Origin: Ralstonia pickettii
GTDB lineage: Bacteria; Pseudomonadota; Gammaproteobacteria; Burkholderiales; Burkholderiaceae
Direction of reading: 5' to 3'
Assembly: GCF_001699815.1 (NCBI RefSeq)
Contig: NZ_MCGB01000061.1
Coordinates: 1-64,000 of the forward strand
DNA length: 64,000 bases
The notes beneath the pieces were generated by a model. It saw only the letters and a program-made list of their open reading frames with translations, was not told the DNA's origin and made no database searches. Shown here one piece after another: positions 20,030-28,950 of this stretch. The first letter of the stretch is position 1; each line of letters starts with the position of its first letter. Position numbers and translations under genes: made by a program.

Positions 20030-21061
20030 ATGAAGATCCCGCTGTTGTCTCCGTTGTTGTCCCAGATCGATGGGTTCATCCGCGCCATGCTCGTGATGGT
20101 CGCGCTCGCCCTTTTCTTCCCGGCGCTTGGCGCGAGCGACGGCCCGCTGCGGCTGGACATCGTCACCATCGTCGGCGTGTCGCTGGTGTTCTTCCTGCAC
20201 GGCGCGGCGCTCTCCCGCGAGAAGATCGTCGAAGGCGCGCGCAACTGGCGCCTGCATCTGTTCGTGCAGAGCTGCACCTTCATCCTGTTTCCGCTGATCG
20301 GCGCGGTCATCCTGTTTGCGTGCAAGCCGTTCATTCCGGCTGAACTGCTGCTGGGCGTGTTCTACCTGTGCGCGCTGCCATCCACGGTGTCGTCGTCGGT
20401 GGCGATGACGGCGATGGCCAAGGGCAACGTGCCGGCCGCCATCTTCAATGCGACCATCTCGGGCCTGATCGGCATGATCGCCACGCCGCTGCTAATGAGC
20501 TTCGTGATCCAGGCGTCGGGCGCGGACCTGTCGGTCGGCAAGGCGCTGCTGGGCGTGGCCGAGCAACTGCTGCTGCCGTTCGTGCTAGGCCAGTTGCTGC
20601 GGCCCGTGCTGGGGGGCTTCATCAACAAGCACAAGCCGATCATCAACAAAGTGGATCGCGCGGTGATCCTGCTGATCGTCTTCAACTCGTTTGCTGATTC
20701 GACGCACGCGGGTGTGTGGTCGAAGTATCCGTGGGAAACCATCGTGGCCGTGGCCGTGATGAGCGGCGCGCTGCTCTTCGTCGTGCTGGGCGCGACGACT
20801 TGGCTGTCGCGGCGCGCGGGCTTCAACCTGGCCGACGAAATCACCGCCGTGTTCTGCGGCTCGAAGAAGAGCCTGGCGAACGGCGTGCCGATGGCGAAGA
20901 TCCTGTTTGCCGGCAACCCTGCGCTCGGCCTGATCGTGCTGCCGCTGATGATCTTTCACCAGTTGCAGCTCATCGTGTGTTCGACGCTGGCGCGCAAATA
21001 CGCCGATCGCGTTGCCCACGCAGAGGCCAGCGCGGGGGTCCCGGCGAGCCGCCCGGCTTGA
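20030..21061 (+). CDS. SBF-like bile acid:sodium symporter family protein (YfeH type)
   Basis: A 343-residue protein with about ten transmembrane helices. It belongs to the bacterial SBF-like branch of the BASS superfamily: FFLHGAALSREKIVEGARNWRLH near the N-terminus, then LPSTVSSSVAMTAMAKGN and the C-terminal FCGSKKSLANGVPMAKILF motif. Substrates of this branch are poorly known (organic anions are likely). It is divergent from the LysR gene. Confidence 0.83.
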   Translation: MKIPLLSPLLSQIDGFIRAMLVMVALALFFPALGASDGPLRLDIVTIVGVSLVFFLHGAALSREKIVEGARNWRLHLFVQSCTFILFPLIGAVILFACKPFIPAELLLGVFYLCALPSTVSSSVAMTAMAKGNVPAAIFNATISGLIGMIATPLLMSFVIQASGADLSVGKALLGVAEQLLLPFVLGQLLRPVLGGFINKHKPIINKVDRAVILLIVFNSFADSTHAGVWSKYPWETIVAVAVMSGALLFVVLGATTWLSRRAGFNLADEITAVFCGSKKSLANGVPMAKILFAGNPALGLIVLPLMIFHQLQLIVCSTLARKYADRVAHAEASAGVPASRPA

Positions 21062-21607
21062 TCAGCGCAGGCCCATCAGACCCGCGAGTTTCGCTTCCGG
21101 CCAGTGGTAGGTGCGCACCCACGCGTGCCCGCCATCGGCCGTCTCCAGCCAGTCCCGGCTGACCGACACACCGCCCAGGGCTTCGTAGAAGCCGATCGCG
21201 GCGGTGTTCGCCTCGTACACCAGCAGATGTAACTGTGTGATGCCCTGAGCCACGGCCCAGCGCGCCGCTTCGCCCATCAGGCGCTTGCCGACACCATGGC
21301 CGCGTGACGTCGGCAGCAGATGCAGGTTGTCGACGAGCGCGCCCCATGGCGTATTGTCTTCACGCATGGCGCAGAGGAAACCGATGGTCTCGCCATCCAG
21401 ATCGGCACACCACACGTATTGCCCGGCCACGGGTGCAGTCATGCGTTCACGCCACTTCGCGTGCATCTCTGCGTTGGCCACGCCGTCGAGATACGCGTCG
21501 GACAGGACCCCGAGCCCGCGATACGCGGTCTGCCAGCTTCGCGTGTGGATGTCGGCGATGGTGCTGGCGTCAGACGCACCGCCTTCGCGTAGCACAAGCG
21601 TCGTCAT
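21062..21607 (-). CDS. GNAT family N-acetyltransferase
   Basis: A 181-residue acetyltransferase. The acetyl-CoA-binding block is LLPTSRGHGVGKRLMGEAA (RGHGVG pyrophosphate loop), followed by LHLLVYEANTAAIGFYEALG. The acceptor substrate is not predictable. It lies 3 bases downstream of amiC in the same direction and may be co-transcribed with tsaE-amiC. Confidence 0.82.
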   Translation of the reverse strand: MTTLVLREGGASDASTIADIHTRSWQTAYRGLGVLSDAYLDGVANAEMHAKWRERMTAPVAGQYVWCADLDGETIGFLCAMREDNTPWGALVDNLHLLPTSRGHGVGKRLMGEAARWAVAQGITQLHLLVYEANTAAIGFYEALGGVSVSRDWLETADGGHAWVRTYHWPEAKLAGLMGLR

Positions 21608-21610
21608 GCG

Positions 21611-23131
21611 TCAGACGCCCGGGTTGCGCGACAACGGCGGGTTCTTGGCAAAGTAGGCGCGAATGCCGCGCAGGATGGCGTCGGCAAGCTGGTTCTGGTG
21701 GCCCAGGTCGTTGAGCTTGGCTTCTTCTTCCGGGTTGGAGATGAAGGCCGTCTCGACGAGGATCGACGGAATGTCGGGCGCCTTGAGCACCGCAAAGCCC
21801 GCCTGCTCCACCTGCCCCTTGTGCAGCCGGTTGATGCCGCCGATCTGGTCCAGCACGGCCTTGCCGACCCTCATGCTGTCGGTGATCTGCGCGGTGGTCG
21901 ACAGGTCCAGCAGCACGCGCGTGACCTGCGCGTCCTTCGAGCCGAGGTTCGCGCCGCCGATCATGTCGGCAGCGTTTTCCTTGTTGGCGAGCCACTTGGC
22001 CTGCGCGCTCGAAGCGCCACGATCGGACAACACGAACACTGATGCCCCGCGCGCTTCCGGCGAAAGAAACGCATCGGCATGGATGGAGACAAACAGATCC
22101 GCCTGCACGCGGCGCGCCTTCTGCACGCGCACGCCCAGCGGGACGAAGTAGTCGGAATCGCGCGTCATCATGGCGCGCATGTTGGGCTGGGCGTCGATCT
22201 TGGCCTTGAGCATGCGGGCGATCGACAGCACCACGTCTTTCTCGTGCGTGCCGGCACCGCCCGTGGCGCCCGGGTCTTCGCCGCCATGGCCGGGGTCGAT
22301 GGCGACCGTGAGCAGGCGGCGCATGCGCGGGCCGTTCGAGGGTGCACGCGGCACGGGTGGCTCGGGAATGATCTCCAGCGGCGGCGTGTTCGGCGCGTTG
22401 GCGAGCGTCGACGGAGGATTCGAAGAGGTCGTCGGCGGCACCTTGCGCGGCGGCGTGCGGTTGGCAAGCGCCGGGAGGTGCGGCTCTTCGATCGGCGGCT
22501 TGTTTGGGCTGCCGCCGCTGCTGCGGCGTGCCAGCGCAGCGATGGGGTCATCGTCATCCGGTGTCGGCATCGGCGTGCCGCCCGACGCGGCAAAGCGCTC
22601 CTGCTTGCCCTCGGTGGCCTGCACGAGCTGCATCAGCGGGTCGGGCGGGTTGGTCGGGTACAGGTCGAACACCAGCCGGTTGCGATAGCCGGCAATCGGC
22701 AGCAGCGTGAACACCTGCGGGTTGACGCTTTCCTTCAGGTCGAACACCAGGCGTACGACGCTCGGCCGGTTCTGACCCACGCGCACCTGGCGGATGTACG
22801 GATCGTTCGGCGCGATCTTGGCCACCAGCTCGCGCAACGTCGGGTTCAGCTCGAGCCCGTCGATATCGACCATCAGGCGATCCGGATCCTTGATGAGCTG
22901 ATGCGTGGCCTTGAGCGCGACGTCGGATTCGATCGTCACGCGTGTGTAGTCCTCGGCGGGCCACACGCGCACGGCGACGATGTTGGCGCCGCGCGCAATC
23001 TGCGGGCCCACCAGGCTCAGGATGACCGTGCCTGCGCCGGCCTTCGCCATGCGCGTGAGCCATTGGCGGCGGGCCTGGCTCGGCAGGTTGGGATCATCCG
23101 GATGGTCGGTCGGCAGATGCTTGATCAGCAT
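21611..23131 (-). CDS. amiC: N-acetylmuramoyl-L-alanine amidase, AmiC-like
   Basis: A 506-residue cell-separation amidase that cleaves the amide bond between MurNAc and the stem peptide in septal peptidoglycan. The N-terminus has an Arg-Arg motif (ARRQWLTRMAKAG) and a hydrophobic stretch, suggesting Tat export. An AMIN domain (about residues 50-150) and a Pro-rich linker (about 195-280) follow. The amidase_3 domain has zinc ligands in IDPGHGGEDPGA, SIHADAF and the catalytic VLVETAFISN. The start overlaps the tsaE stop (ATGCTGA), so the two are coupled. Confidence 0.92.
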   Translation of the reverse strand: MLIKHLPTDHPDDPNLPSQARRQWLTRMAKAGAGTVILSLVGPQIARGANIVAVRVWPAEDYTRVTIESDVALKATHQLIKDPDRLMVDIDGLELNPTLRELVAKIAPNDPYIRQVRVGQNRPSVVRLVFDLKESVNPQVFTLLPIAGYRNRLVFDLYPTNPPDPLMQLVQATEGKQERFAASGGTPMPTPDDDDPIAALARRSSGGSPNKPPIEEPHLPALANRTPPRKVPPTTSSNPPSTLANAPNTPPLEIIPEPPVPRAPSNGPRMRRLLTVAIDPGHGGEDPGATGGAGTHEKDVVLSIARMLKAKIDAQPNMRAMMTRDSDYFVPLGVRVQKARRVQADLFVSIHADAFLSPEARGASVFVLSDRGASSAQAKWLANKENAADMIGGANLGSKDAQVTRVLLDLSTTAQITDSMRVGKAVLDQIGGINRLHKGQVEQAGFAVLKAPDIPSILVETAFISNPEEEAKLNDLGHQNQLADAILRGIRAYFAKNPPLSRNPGV

Positions 23132-23703
23132 GGGAACAGGTGTTGCAACGACTGTAGAAGTTGAAGGCCGGTCTGCGTGCGTGCGCTCAGACGTGCTGCG
23201 CGCGGTGCATGCTCAACGCCGTCATCGTAGGTTTCGTGCACAACGTCGACCGATAAGGCGATGTGCAGATCGGGCGTGCCGAGCAGCGCCTGCGCCTTCT
23301 CGGGCCATTCGACCAGGCACAGCGCGGGTTCGGCAAAGCAGTCGCGGAAGCCGGCATCGGTCCATTCTTCGGGATCGGCAAAACGGTACAGGTCGAAGTG
23401 ATAGACCTTTTGCGTGCCCGTAGTTCCGGCAACGTCGTACGGCTCGACCAGCGTATAGGTGGGGCTGCGCACGCGCCCGGTGTGTCCGAGGCCGCGCAGG
23501 ATGGCACGCGAGAGCGTCGTCTTGCCCGCGCCCAGATCGCCCGAGAGCTGCACCTGCACGGGCCGCGGACCCAGTGCCAGCACAGCCTGCGCAAGCGCCG
23601 TGCCAAAGGCCGACGTGGCCGCTTCATCGACGAGCGAAAGCGTGCGCTCGGCGAGCGGAGGGGTCAGACCAGAAGGCACGTCAGCAGGGAGCACGGTGGG
23701 CAT
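23125..23703 (-). CDS. tsaE: tRNA threonylcarbamoyladenosine biosynthesis protein TsaE
   Basis: A 192-residue P-loop ATPase that works with TsaB and TsaD to put the t6A modification on ANN-decoding tRNAs. Walker A GDLGAGKTTLSRA, the switch block SPTYTLVEPY and YHFDLYRF are present. The start at 23703 was chosen because an upstream ATG (23721) would overlap the start of the divergent queG. A C-terminal tail (DGVEHAPRAARLSA...) extends a little beyond typical members. Confidence 0.9.
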   Translation of the reverse strand: MPTVLPADVPSGLTPPLAERTLSLVDEAATSAFGTALAQAVLALGPRPVQVQLSGDLGAGKTTLSRAILRGLGHTGRVRSPTYTLVEPYDVAGTTGTQKVYHFDLYRFADPEEWTDAGFRDCFAEPALCLVEWPEKAQALLGTPDLHIALSVDVVHETYDDGVEHAPRAARLSARTQTGLQLLQSLQHLFPC

Positions 23704-23719
23704 TGCGTACAATTTGGGC

Positions 23720-24877
23720 ATGTCCGCCACCCCCACGTCATCACCCGAAACGAACCTGGATGCACGCCTGCCAGCCGATGCGGCCGGCATGCACGCGCTC
23801 GTGGCGCAGATCCGTTCCTGGGGTGCCGAACTCGGTTTCGATGCGGTCCGCATCGCCGATGTCGACCTGTCGCATGCTGAAGAAGGGCTCCAGACATGGC
23901 TTGCGCAGGGGTTTCACGGTGACATGGATTATATGGCGAACCATGGCATGCTCCGCGCACGCCCGGCCGAACTTGTTGCCGGAACGGTACGCGCCATCGT
24001 CGCGCGGATGCCGTATCTGCCACATCTGGCCGATCCGCAAACACCCGGCAGCGACTGGCGCACCATCGAGTGGGACCGCCTGCGGCGCCCGGAAGACGCC
24101 ACCATCTCGCTCTACGCACGCGGCCGCGACTATCACAAGGTACTGCGCCAACGCCTGCAGAAGCTGGCCGAAAAAATTGCCGGTGCCATCGGGCCGTACG
24201 GCTTTCGCGTGTTCACCGATTCGGCGCCAGTGCTGGAAGTCGCACTGGCTACCAACGGCGGCCTGGGCTGGCGCGGCAAACACACTCTGCTGCTGGACCG
24301 CGATGCGGGCTCGATGTTCTTTCTCGGAGAGATCCTCGTCGACCTGCCCTTTCCCGTTGACCCGCCCGTGGAGCCTCTCTGCGGCAACTGCACGCGCTGC
24401 ATCGACGTGTGCCCCACGCAGGCCATCGTCGCGCCATACACGGTGGACGCGCGACGCTGCATCTCTTACCTGACGATCGAGCACAAGGGCAGCATCCCGG
24501 TCGAGCTGCGCGCGGCGATGGGTAACCGCGTCTACGGCTGCGACGACTGCCAGCTCATCTGCCCATGGAACAAGTTTGCTGTGCCGGCCAACCTGCCCGA
24601 CTTCGATGTGCGCAACGGATTGGATGCGGCCACGCTAGCAGAGCTGTTCAACTGGACCGACGCCGAATTCAACCAGCGGCTGGAAGGCAGCCCGATCCGC
24701 CGCATCGGGCACGAGCGCTGGCTGCGCAACATTGCCGTGGCGATTGGCAACGCACTGCGCGCCCCGCTGCCGGATACCACGCGCGCGCAACTGTTTGCCG
24801 CCTTGAAAGCACGCGCCGATGACGCCTCGGAACTCGTACGTGAACACGTGGCCTGGGCGCTGGCACAGACGACGTAA
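23720..24877 (+). CDS. queG: Epoxyqueuosine reductase
   Basis: A 385-residue cobalamin-dependent Fe-S enzyme that reduces epoxyqueuosine to queuosine, the last step of the wobble modification of GUN-decoding tRNAs. Two 4Fe-4S motifs are clear: CGNCTRCIDVCPTQAI, and CDDCQLICPW for the second cluster. A HEAT-like C-terminal region follows. A TACAAT box (23708-23713) ends only 6 bases before the ATG, so the transcript may be nearly leaderless. It is divergent from tsaE-amiC. Confidence 0.93.
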   Translation: MSATPTSSPETNLDARLPADAAGMHALVAQIRSWGAELGFDAVRIADVDLSHAEEGLQTWLAQGFHGDMDYMANHGMLRARPAELVAGTVRAIVARMPYLPHLADPQTPGSDWRTIEWDRLRRPEDATISLYARGRDYHKVLRQRLQKLAEKIAGAIGPYGFRVFTDSAPVLEVALATNGGLGWRGKHTLLLDRDAGSMFFLGEILVDLPFPVDPPVEPLCGNCTRCIDVCPTQAIVAPYTVDARRCISYLTIEHKGSIPVELRAAMGNRVYGCDDCQLICPWNKFAVPANLPDFDVRNGLDAATLAELFNWTDAEFNQRLEGSPIRRIGHERWLRNIAVAIGNALRAPLPDTTRAQLFAALKARADDASELVREHVAWALAQTT

Positions 24878-25201
24878 GCGCTCGCTCGGGTTAGGCACGT
24901 CAACGCATCAGGACTGTGACGCGTCTTTAATCTGATTTTCCAAGTTGCAACGCCGATTGGTTTAAAAACCAAACAAAGTGTGCCTAGCACAGAGCCATGA
25001 ATGCCTGCTTAACGCTCATGCCAGCAGGGCCTTATACCGCCTAGTACGCAAACGCTTGCGCATCAGGGCAGACACCAATTGTTTGCAAACAAAATATCGG
25101 GAAAATGGCGGCTTAATCTCAAACCGCTCACTCCGATGTTTTCCGCTCCTGTTGATCTCCGCTGCGCGTTGCAGGTTGCTGTGCGTGCCTGCTCATCCCG
25201 G
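24878..25201. promoter_or_regulatory. Intergenic region with two inverted repeats upstream of the chalcone-isomerase-like gene
   Basis: About 320 bases without a gene. It contains TTGGTTTAAAAACCAA (24957-24972; 7-bp arms) and a perfect 14-bp palindrome TTGTTTGCAAACAA (25079-25092). Both look like operator sites for a dimeric regulator, but I cannot name one. Confidence 0.4.
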
Positions 25202-25786
25202 ATGGCACGCGCGTGGCGCGGCGGCGTCCTGGGCGCGGTGTTCTGCGCCGCGTGCGTGAGCCCGGCATGGGCAACGGTGAACGTCGAGGGCGTGCCCTTC
25301 GACGACGCCGCACGCGTAGCCGGCCGCGAACTGCTGCTCAACGGCACGGGTCTGCGTTCCGTGTTTGTCATCAAAGGCTATGTGGCAGGCCTGTATCTGC
25401 CCGAGCGCGCGAAAAACGCGGCGGTCATCTTGGGCATGAAGGGGCCGAAGCGGCTGCAGATCCACCCGCTGCGCGATGTGGGCGCCGACACCTTCATCCA
25501 CGCGCTGAACGACGGCATCCACCGCAACCAGACGGAAATTCAAGTGCAGAAGCTGGCCGACCGCCTGACACTGTTGCAAGACGCGATGCGCCAGATCGGC
25601 TCGACCAAGCGCGGCGACACCATCAACTTCGACTACGCGCCCGATGCCGGCACCATCATCAGCATCAATGGCGTGACACGCACCAAGGCCATCCCCGGCG
25701 AAGATTTCTACCAGGCCGTGCTCAGCATCTTCATCGGCAACAGCCCGGTCGACCGCGATCTGAAAAACGGGCTGCTCGGAAGCTGA
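25202..25786 (+). CDS. Exported chalcone isomerase-like protein
   Basis: A 194-residue exported protein with a chalcone-isomerase-like fold. With the chosen start, residues 1-24 form a signal peptide (MARAWRGGVLGAVF... ending SPAWA) and the mature chain begins TVNVEGVPFDD. Family hallmarks are LNGTGLRSVFVIKGYVAGLY, the Gly-rich DTINFDYAPDAGT and FYQAVLSIFIGNSPVDRDLK. Bacterial members are thought to bind small lipophilic ligands rather than isomerise chalcones. In-frame ATGs at 25079 and 25136 would give an implausibly long leader. Confidence 0.78.
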   Translation: MARAWRGGVLGAVFCAACVSPAWATVNVEGVPFDDAARVAGRELLLNGTGLRSVFVIKGYVAGLYLPERAKNAAVILGMKGPKRLQIHPLRDVGADTFIHALNDGIHRNQTEIQVQKLADRLTLLQDAMRQIGSTKRGDTINFDYAPDAGTIISINGVTRTKAIPGEDFYQAVLSIFIGNSPVDRDLKNGLLGS

Positions 25787-25908
25787 CAAGCTGACGATTG
25801 GCTTTTCAGGGTTTCCCCGGTTGCCGTGTGGCTGGCGTTTGCCGTTGTGCTATTCAGCAGTTTCCCCACAAGAACGCAGAACGCACACCAAGCTACAAGG
25901 AGGAAACG

Positions 25909-26886
25909 ATGACCAAGGGACGACTGATCGCCAGCCTGATCGGTGCCGCAGGAATGGCGTTGTGCGGGCCCGCGCTGGCCGACAACTACCCCGCCAAGCC
26001 GCTCAAGCTGATCATTCCGTTTCCGCCCGGCGGCACCACAGACATCGTGGGGCGCGGCGTGGCCGACCAGCTTTCCAAGGTGCTGGGCCAGGCCGTGGTG
26101 GTGGAAAACAAGGGCGGCGGCGGCGGTTCGATCGGCGCAGACGCCATCGCCAAGGCGGCGCCGGACGGCTACACGATCGGCATCGCCACCGTCTCCACGC
26201 ATGCCGTCAACCCGGCGTGCAACCCGAAGCTTTCGTACGACCCGCTCAAGGATTTCAAGCCGATCACCAACCTGGCCACGGTGGCCAACGTGATTGCAGT
26301 CAACCCGACCTTTCCGGCCAAGAACTACAAGGAATTCGTCGCGGTGCTGACGGCCAATCCCGGCAAATATTCGTTTGCGACATCGGGCACCTGCGGCATC
26401 GGCCACATGCTCGGTGAGGAGTTCAAGGTGCTGACCAAAACGCAGATGGTCCATGTGCCGTATCGCGGCGCTGGGCCGGCGCTGAACGACGTGCTGGCCA
26501 ACTAGGTGCCGATCATGGTCGACAACCTGCCGTCGTCCATTCAGTTCATCAAGGGCGGCAAGCTACGGCCGATCGTGGTGGCGTGGAACAAACGCATCGA
26601 TAGCCTGCCCGATGTGCCCACCTTTGCCGAAGTCGGCCTGAAGGATGCGAATGACCCGGCGTGGTATGGCCTGGTCGCGCCGGCGGGCACATCCGACGAC
26701 ATCATCCGCAAGCTCAACGAAGCCGCCGTGAAGGCGCTGAAAGACCCCAGCCTCGTGGACCGATTCCGCGGTGCCAGTGCTGAGCCTGTCGGCAATACCC
26801 CGCAGCAATACGCGGCCGAGATCAAACGCGAATTCGACAAGATGCGCACCCTGGTCAAGCAGCAGAACATCAAGCTGGATCAGTAA
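25909..26886 (+). pseudogene. Bug/TctC-family solute-binding protein interrupted by an amber codon
   Basis: A complete tripartite tricarboxylate transporter substrate-binding protein except for an in-frame TAG at codon 199 (26503-26505). The start has a strong AAGGAGG and a signal peptide ending CGPALA. The Bug signature YPAKPLKLIIPFPPGGTTD opens the mature chain. Reading continues in the same frame after the stop (VPIMVDNLPSSIQFIKGGKL and on to the normal C-terminus). Relatives carry Gln or Asp at this point (LAxQVxxMxDNLPS), so a single C-to-T change of CAG is the simplest cause. Apart from this codon no decay is visible, suggesting a recent mutation. No tctA or tctB is adjacent. Confidence 0.85.
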
Positions 26887-26948
26887 CCCTGCCCCACCTG
26901 GGGCCTGTGCTAGATTCGCAGGATTGTTTTCCAGCGCCGGCCCCTGTC

Positions 26949-27425
26949 ATGCCATCCCCTTTCGACGCCGTTCTCGAAGCGCCCTTCGGCAAGCTGGGCG
27001 TACGCGTGGCCGACGGCGCGCTTCGTGAACTCGTTTACCTGCCGGAAGGCACGCCCCTCGCCAATTCATCGGACGCGTTGATCGCAAGGCTGGCCCGTCA
27101 GCTCGATGCGTACTACAGCGACCCTCGCGCGACATTCGACGTCCCGCTCGCGCGCGCCGGCACCGATTTCCAGCACCGCGTATGGCAGGCCATCAGCGCC
27201 ATTCCGTGCGGCAGCGTCATCACCTACGGCACCATCGCGCAACAGATCGGCAGCGTGCCACGCGCGGTCGGCCAGGCATGCGGTGACAACTGGTTCCCGA
27301 TCCTCATTCCGTGCCACCGCGTGGTGAGTGCGTCCGGCATCGGCGGGTTTTCGCATCACACGGATGGCTACCTGTTGAACATCAAGCACTGGCTGCTGCG
27401 CCACGAAGGCGTGATGCTGATATGA
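26949..27425 (+). CDS. ogt: Methylated-DNA-protein-cysteine S-methyltransferase (Ogt-type)
   Basis: A 158-residue suicide enzyme that removes methyl groups from O6-methylguanine. The acceptor motif IPCHRVV and the helix-turn-helix block (PRAVGQACGDN; FQHRVWQAISAIPCGSVITYG) are present. It lies just downstream of the broken TctC gene and overlaps xerD by 4 bases (ATGA). This is the constitutive-type single-domain enzyme, separate from the Ada protein at 59.1 kb; no Ada-box-like element is seen upstream. Confidence 0.9.
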   Translation: MPSPFDAVLEAPFGKLGVRVADGALRELVYLPEGTPLANSSDALIARLARQLDAYYSDPRATFDVPLARAGTDFQHRVWQAISAIPCGSVITYGTIAQQIGSVPRAVGQACGDNWFPILIPCHRVVSASGIGGFSHHTDGYLLNIKHWLLRHEGVMLI

Positions 27426-28366
27426 GAAAGGCCGCGCGGAAAGACGCCGAAGCGCCGTCCCTGCCGCCGCAAAGCGCAGATGCCATCCAGCGTTTTTGCG
27501 ACGCGCTGTGGCTGGAGGATGGCCTCGCCCGCAATACGCTCGATGCGTACCGGCGCGACCTCACGCTCTACGCGCACTGGCTCGCCGAGCGCAACAAGTC
27601 CATCGCCGAAACCGAAGACGGTGACCTGGCTGACTACTTTGCCGCACGCCATGCCGAGAGCCGCGCATCGTCCGCCAACCGGCGCCGCACGGTGTTCAAG
27701 CGGTTCTTTCAATGGGCATTGCGCGAGCACGTGGTGAACACCGATCCGTCGCGCCTGCTGCCGACCGCCAAGCAGCCGCCGCGCTTTCCGAAGACGCTGT
27801 CCGAAACGCAAGTCGAGGCGCTCATCAACGCGCCGGATGTCGACACGCCGCTCGGCCTGCGCGACCGCGCGATGATCGAGCTGATGTATGCGAGCGGGCT
27901 GCGCGTGTCGGAAATCGTCGCGCTGAAAACGGTGGAAGTCGGCCTGAATGAAGGCGTGGTGCGCGTGGTCGGCGGCAAGGGCGGCAAGGACCGCCTCGTA
28001 CCGTTCGGCGCGGAAGCGGGCGACTGGCTGCGGCGTTATCTGCAGGATCGCCAAACGGGCCGCACCGCGCTGCTCGGCGAGCGCACGGCGGACGCGCTGT
28101 TCGTCACCGCGCGCGGCGAGGGCATGACGCGCCAGGCGTTCTGGTATCTCATCAAACGCTATGCGCTGCTCGCCGACATTCACGCGCCGCTGTCGCCGCA
28201 CACGTTGCGGCACGCATTTGCCACGCACCTGCTCAACCATGGCGCAGACTTGCGCGTCGTGCAGATGCTGCTCGGCCACGCGGATATTTCCACCACGCAG
28301 ATCTACACCCACGTCGCGCGTGAGCGGCTGCGCACACTGCATGCCCAGCACCATCCACGCGGATAG
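27422..28366 (+). CDS. xerD: Tyrosine recombinase XerD
   Basis: A 314-residue site-specific recombinase that resolves chromosome dimers at dif with XerC. The N-terminal SAM-like core-binding domain covers about residues 15-105. Catalytic residues are Arg161 (SGLRVSE), Lys in GGKGGKDR (186-189), His260 and Arg263 (SPHTLRHAFATHLL), His286 (LLGHADIS) and Tyr295 (TTQIYTH). Length and the RVVQMLLGHADISTTQIYTH block fit XerD better than a phage integrase, and there are no phage genes nearby. Confidence 0.93.
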   Translation: MRKAARKDAEAPSLPPQSADAIQRFCDALWLEDGLARNTLDAYRRDLTLYAHWLAERNKSIAETEDGDLADYFAARHAESRASSANRRRTVFKRFFQWALREHVVNTDPSRLLPTAKQPPRFPKTLSETQVEALINAPDVDTPLGLRDRAMIELMYASGLRVSEIVALKTVEVGLNEGVVRVVGGKGGKDRLVPFGAEAGDWLRRYLQDRQTGRTALLGERTADALFVTARGEGMTRQAFWYLIKRYALLADIHAPLSPHTLRHAFATHLLNHGADLRVVQMLLGHADISTTQIYTHVARERLRTLHAQHHPRG

Positions 28367-28388
28367 CGACCGTTCTTTCCTGCCCCGT

Positions 28389-28880
28389 ATGAGCAAGTCA
28401 AAGCACGTTTCCGAGACGCCCGCCACCCAGTATCTCAAGGCGCATGGCGTGGTGTTTGCCGAACACACCTACGACTACGTCGACAAGGGCGGCACAACAG
28501 AGTCGTCGCGTCAGTTGGGCGTGGACGAGCACCACGTCATCAAGACGCTGGTGATGGAAGACGAGCACGCCAAGCCGCTGATCGTGCTGATGCACGGCGA
28601 TTGTTCGGTCTCGACCAAGAACCTCGCACGCCAGACCGGCCGCAAGACCGTGCAGCCCTGCAAGCCCGAAGTGGCGCAGCGGCACAGCGGTTATCTCGTC
28701 GGCGGCACGTCGCCGTTTGGCGTGCGCAAGGCGATGCCGGTGTTTGTGGAAGCGAGCGTGCTGGAGCTGGAGCGCATCTACATCAACGGCGGCAGGCGCG
28801 GCTTTCTTGTGAGCATCGCGCCCAGCGTGCTCACCACCGTGCTGAACGCGCAGCCCGTCAACTGTGCAAACCCCGATTGA
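28389..28880 (+). CDS. ybaK: Cys-tRNA(Pro)/Cys-tRNA(Cys) deacylase, YbaK/EbsC family
   Basis: A 163-residue trans-editing enzyme that hydrolyses mischarged Cys-tRNA(Pro). Typical blocks are TPATQYLKAHGV, DEHHVIKTLVME, the conserved Lys of STKNLARQTGRK and GYLVGGTSPFGVRKAMPVF. It starts at 28389, 22 bases after xerD, and may belong to the same unit. Confidence 0.9.
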   Translation: MSKSKHVSETPATQYLKAHGVVFAEHTYDYVDKGGTTESSRQLGVDEHHVIKTLVMEDEHAKPLIVLMHGDCSVSTKNLARQTGRKTVQPCKPEVAQRHSGYLVGGTSPFGVRKAMPVFVEASVLELERIYINGGRRGFLVSIAPSVLTTVLNAQPVNCANPD

Positions 28881-28950
28881 AACGAACGCGGCGGCTGGGG
28901 CACCCTACGCGGCACGCTACAATCCCGCAGCCTGATTTCCTCGATTTCCT

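Noticed and set aside
26506-26886. Independent gene starting after the amber codon
   Set aside because: It has no start codon with a ribosome-binding site and encodes exactly the missing C-terminal half of the binding protein in the same frame.
27422-28366. Phage or integron integrase
   Set aside because: The tyrosine recombinase matches XerD in length and motifs, is coupled to ogt, and has no attachment sites, cassettes or phage genes around it.
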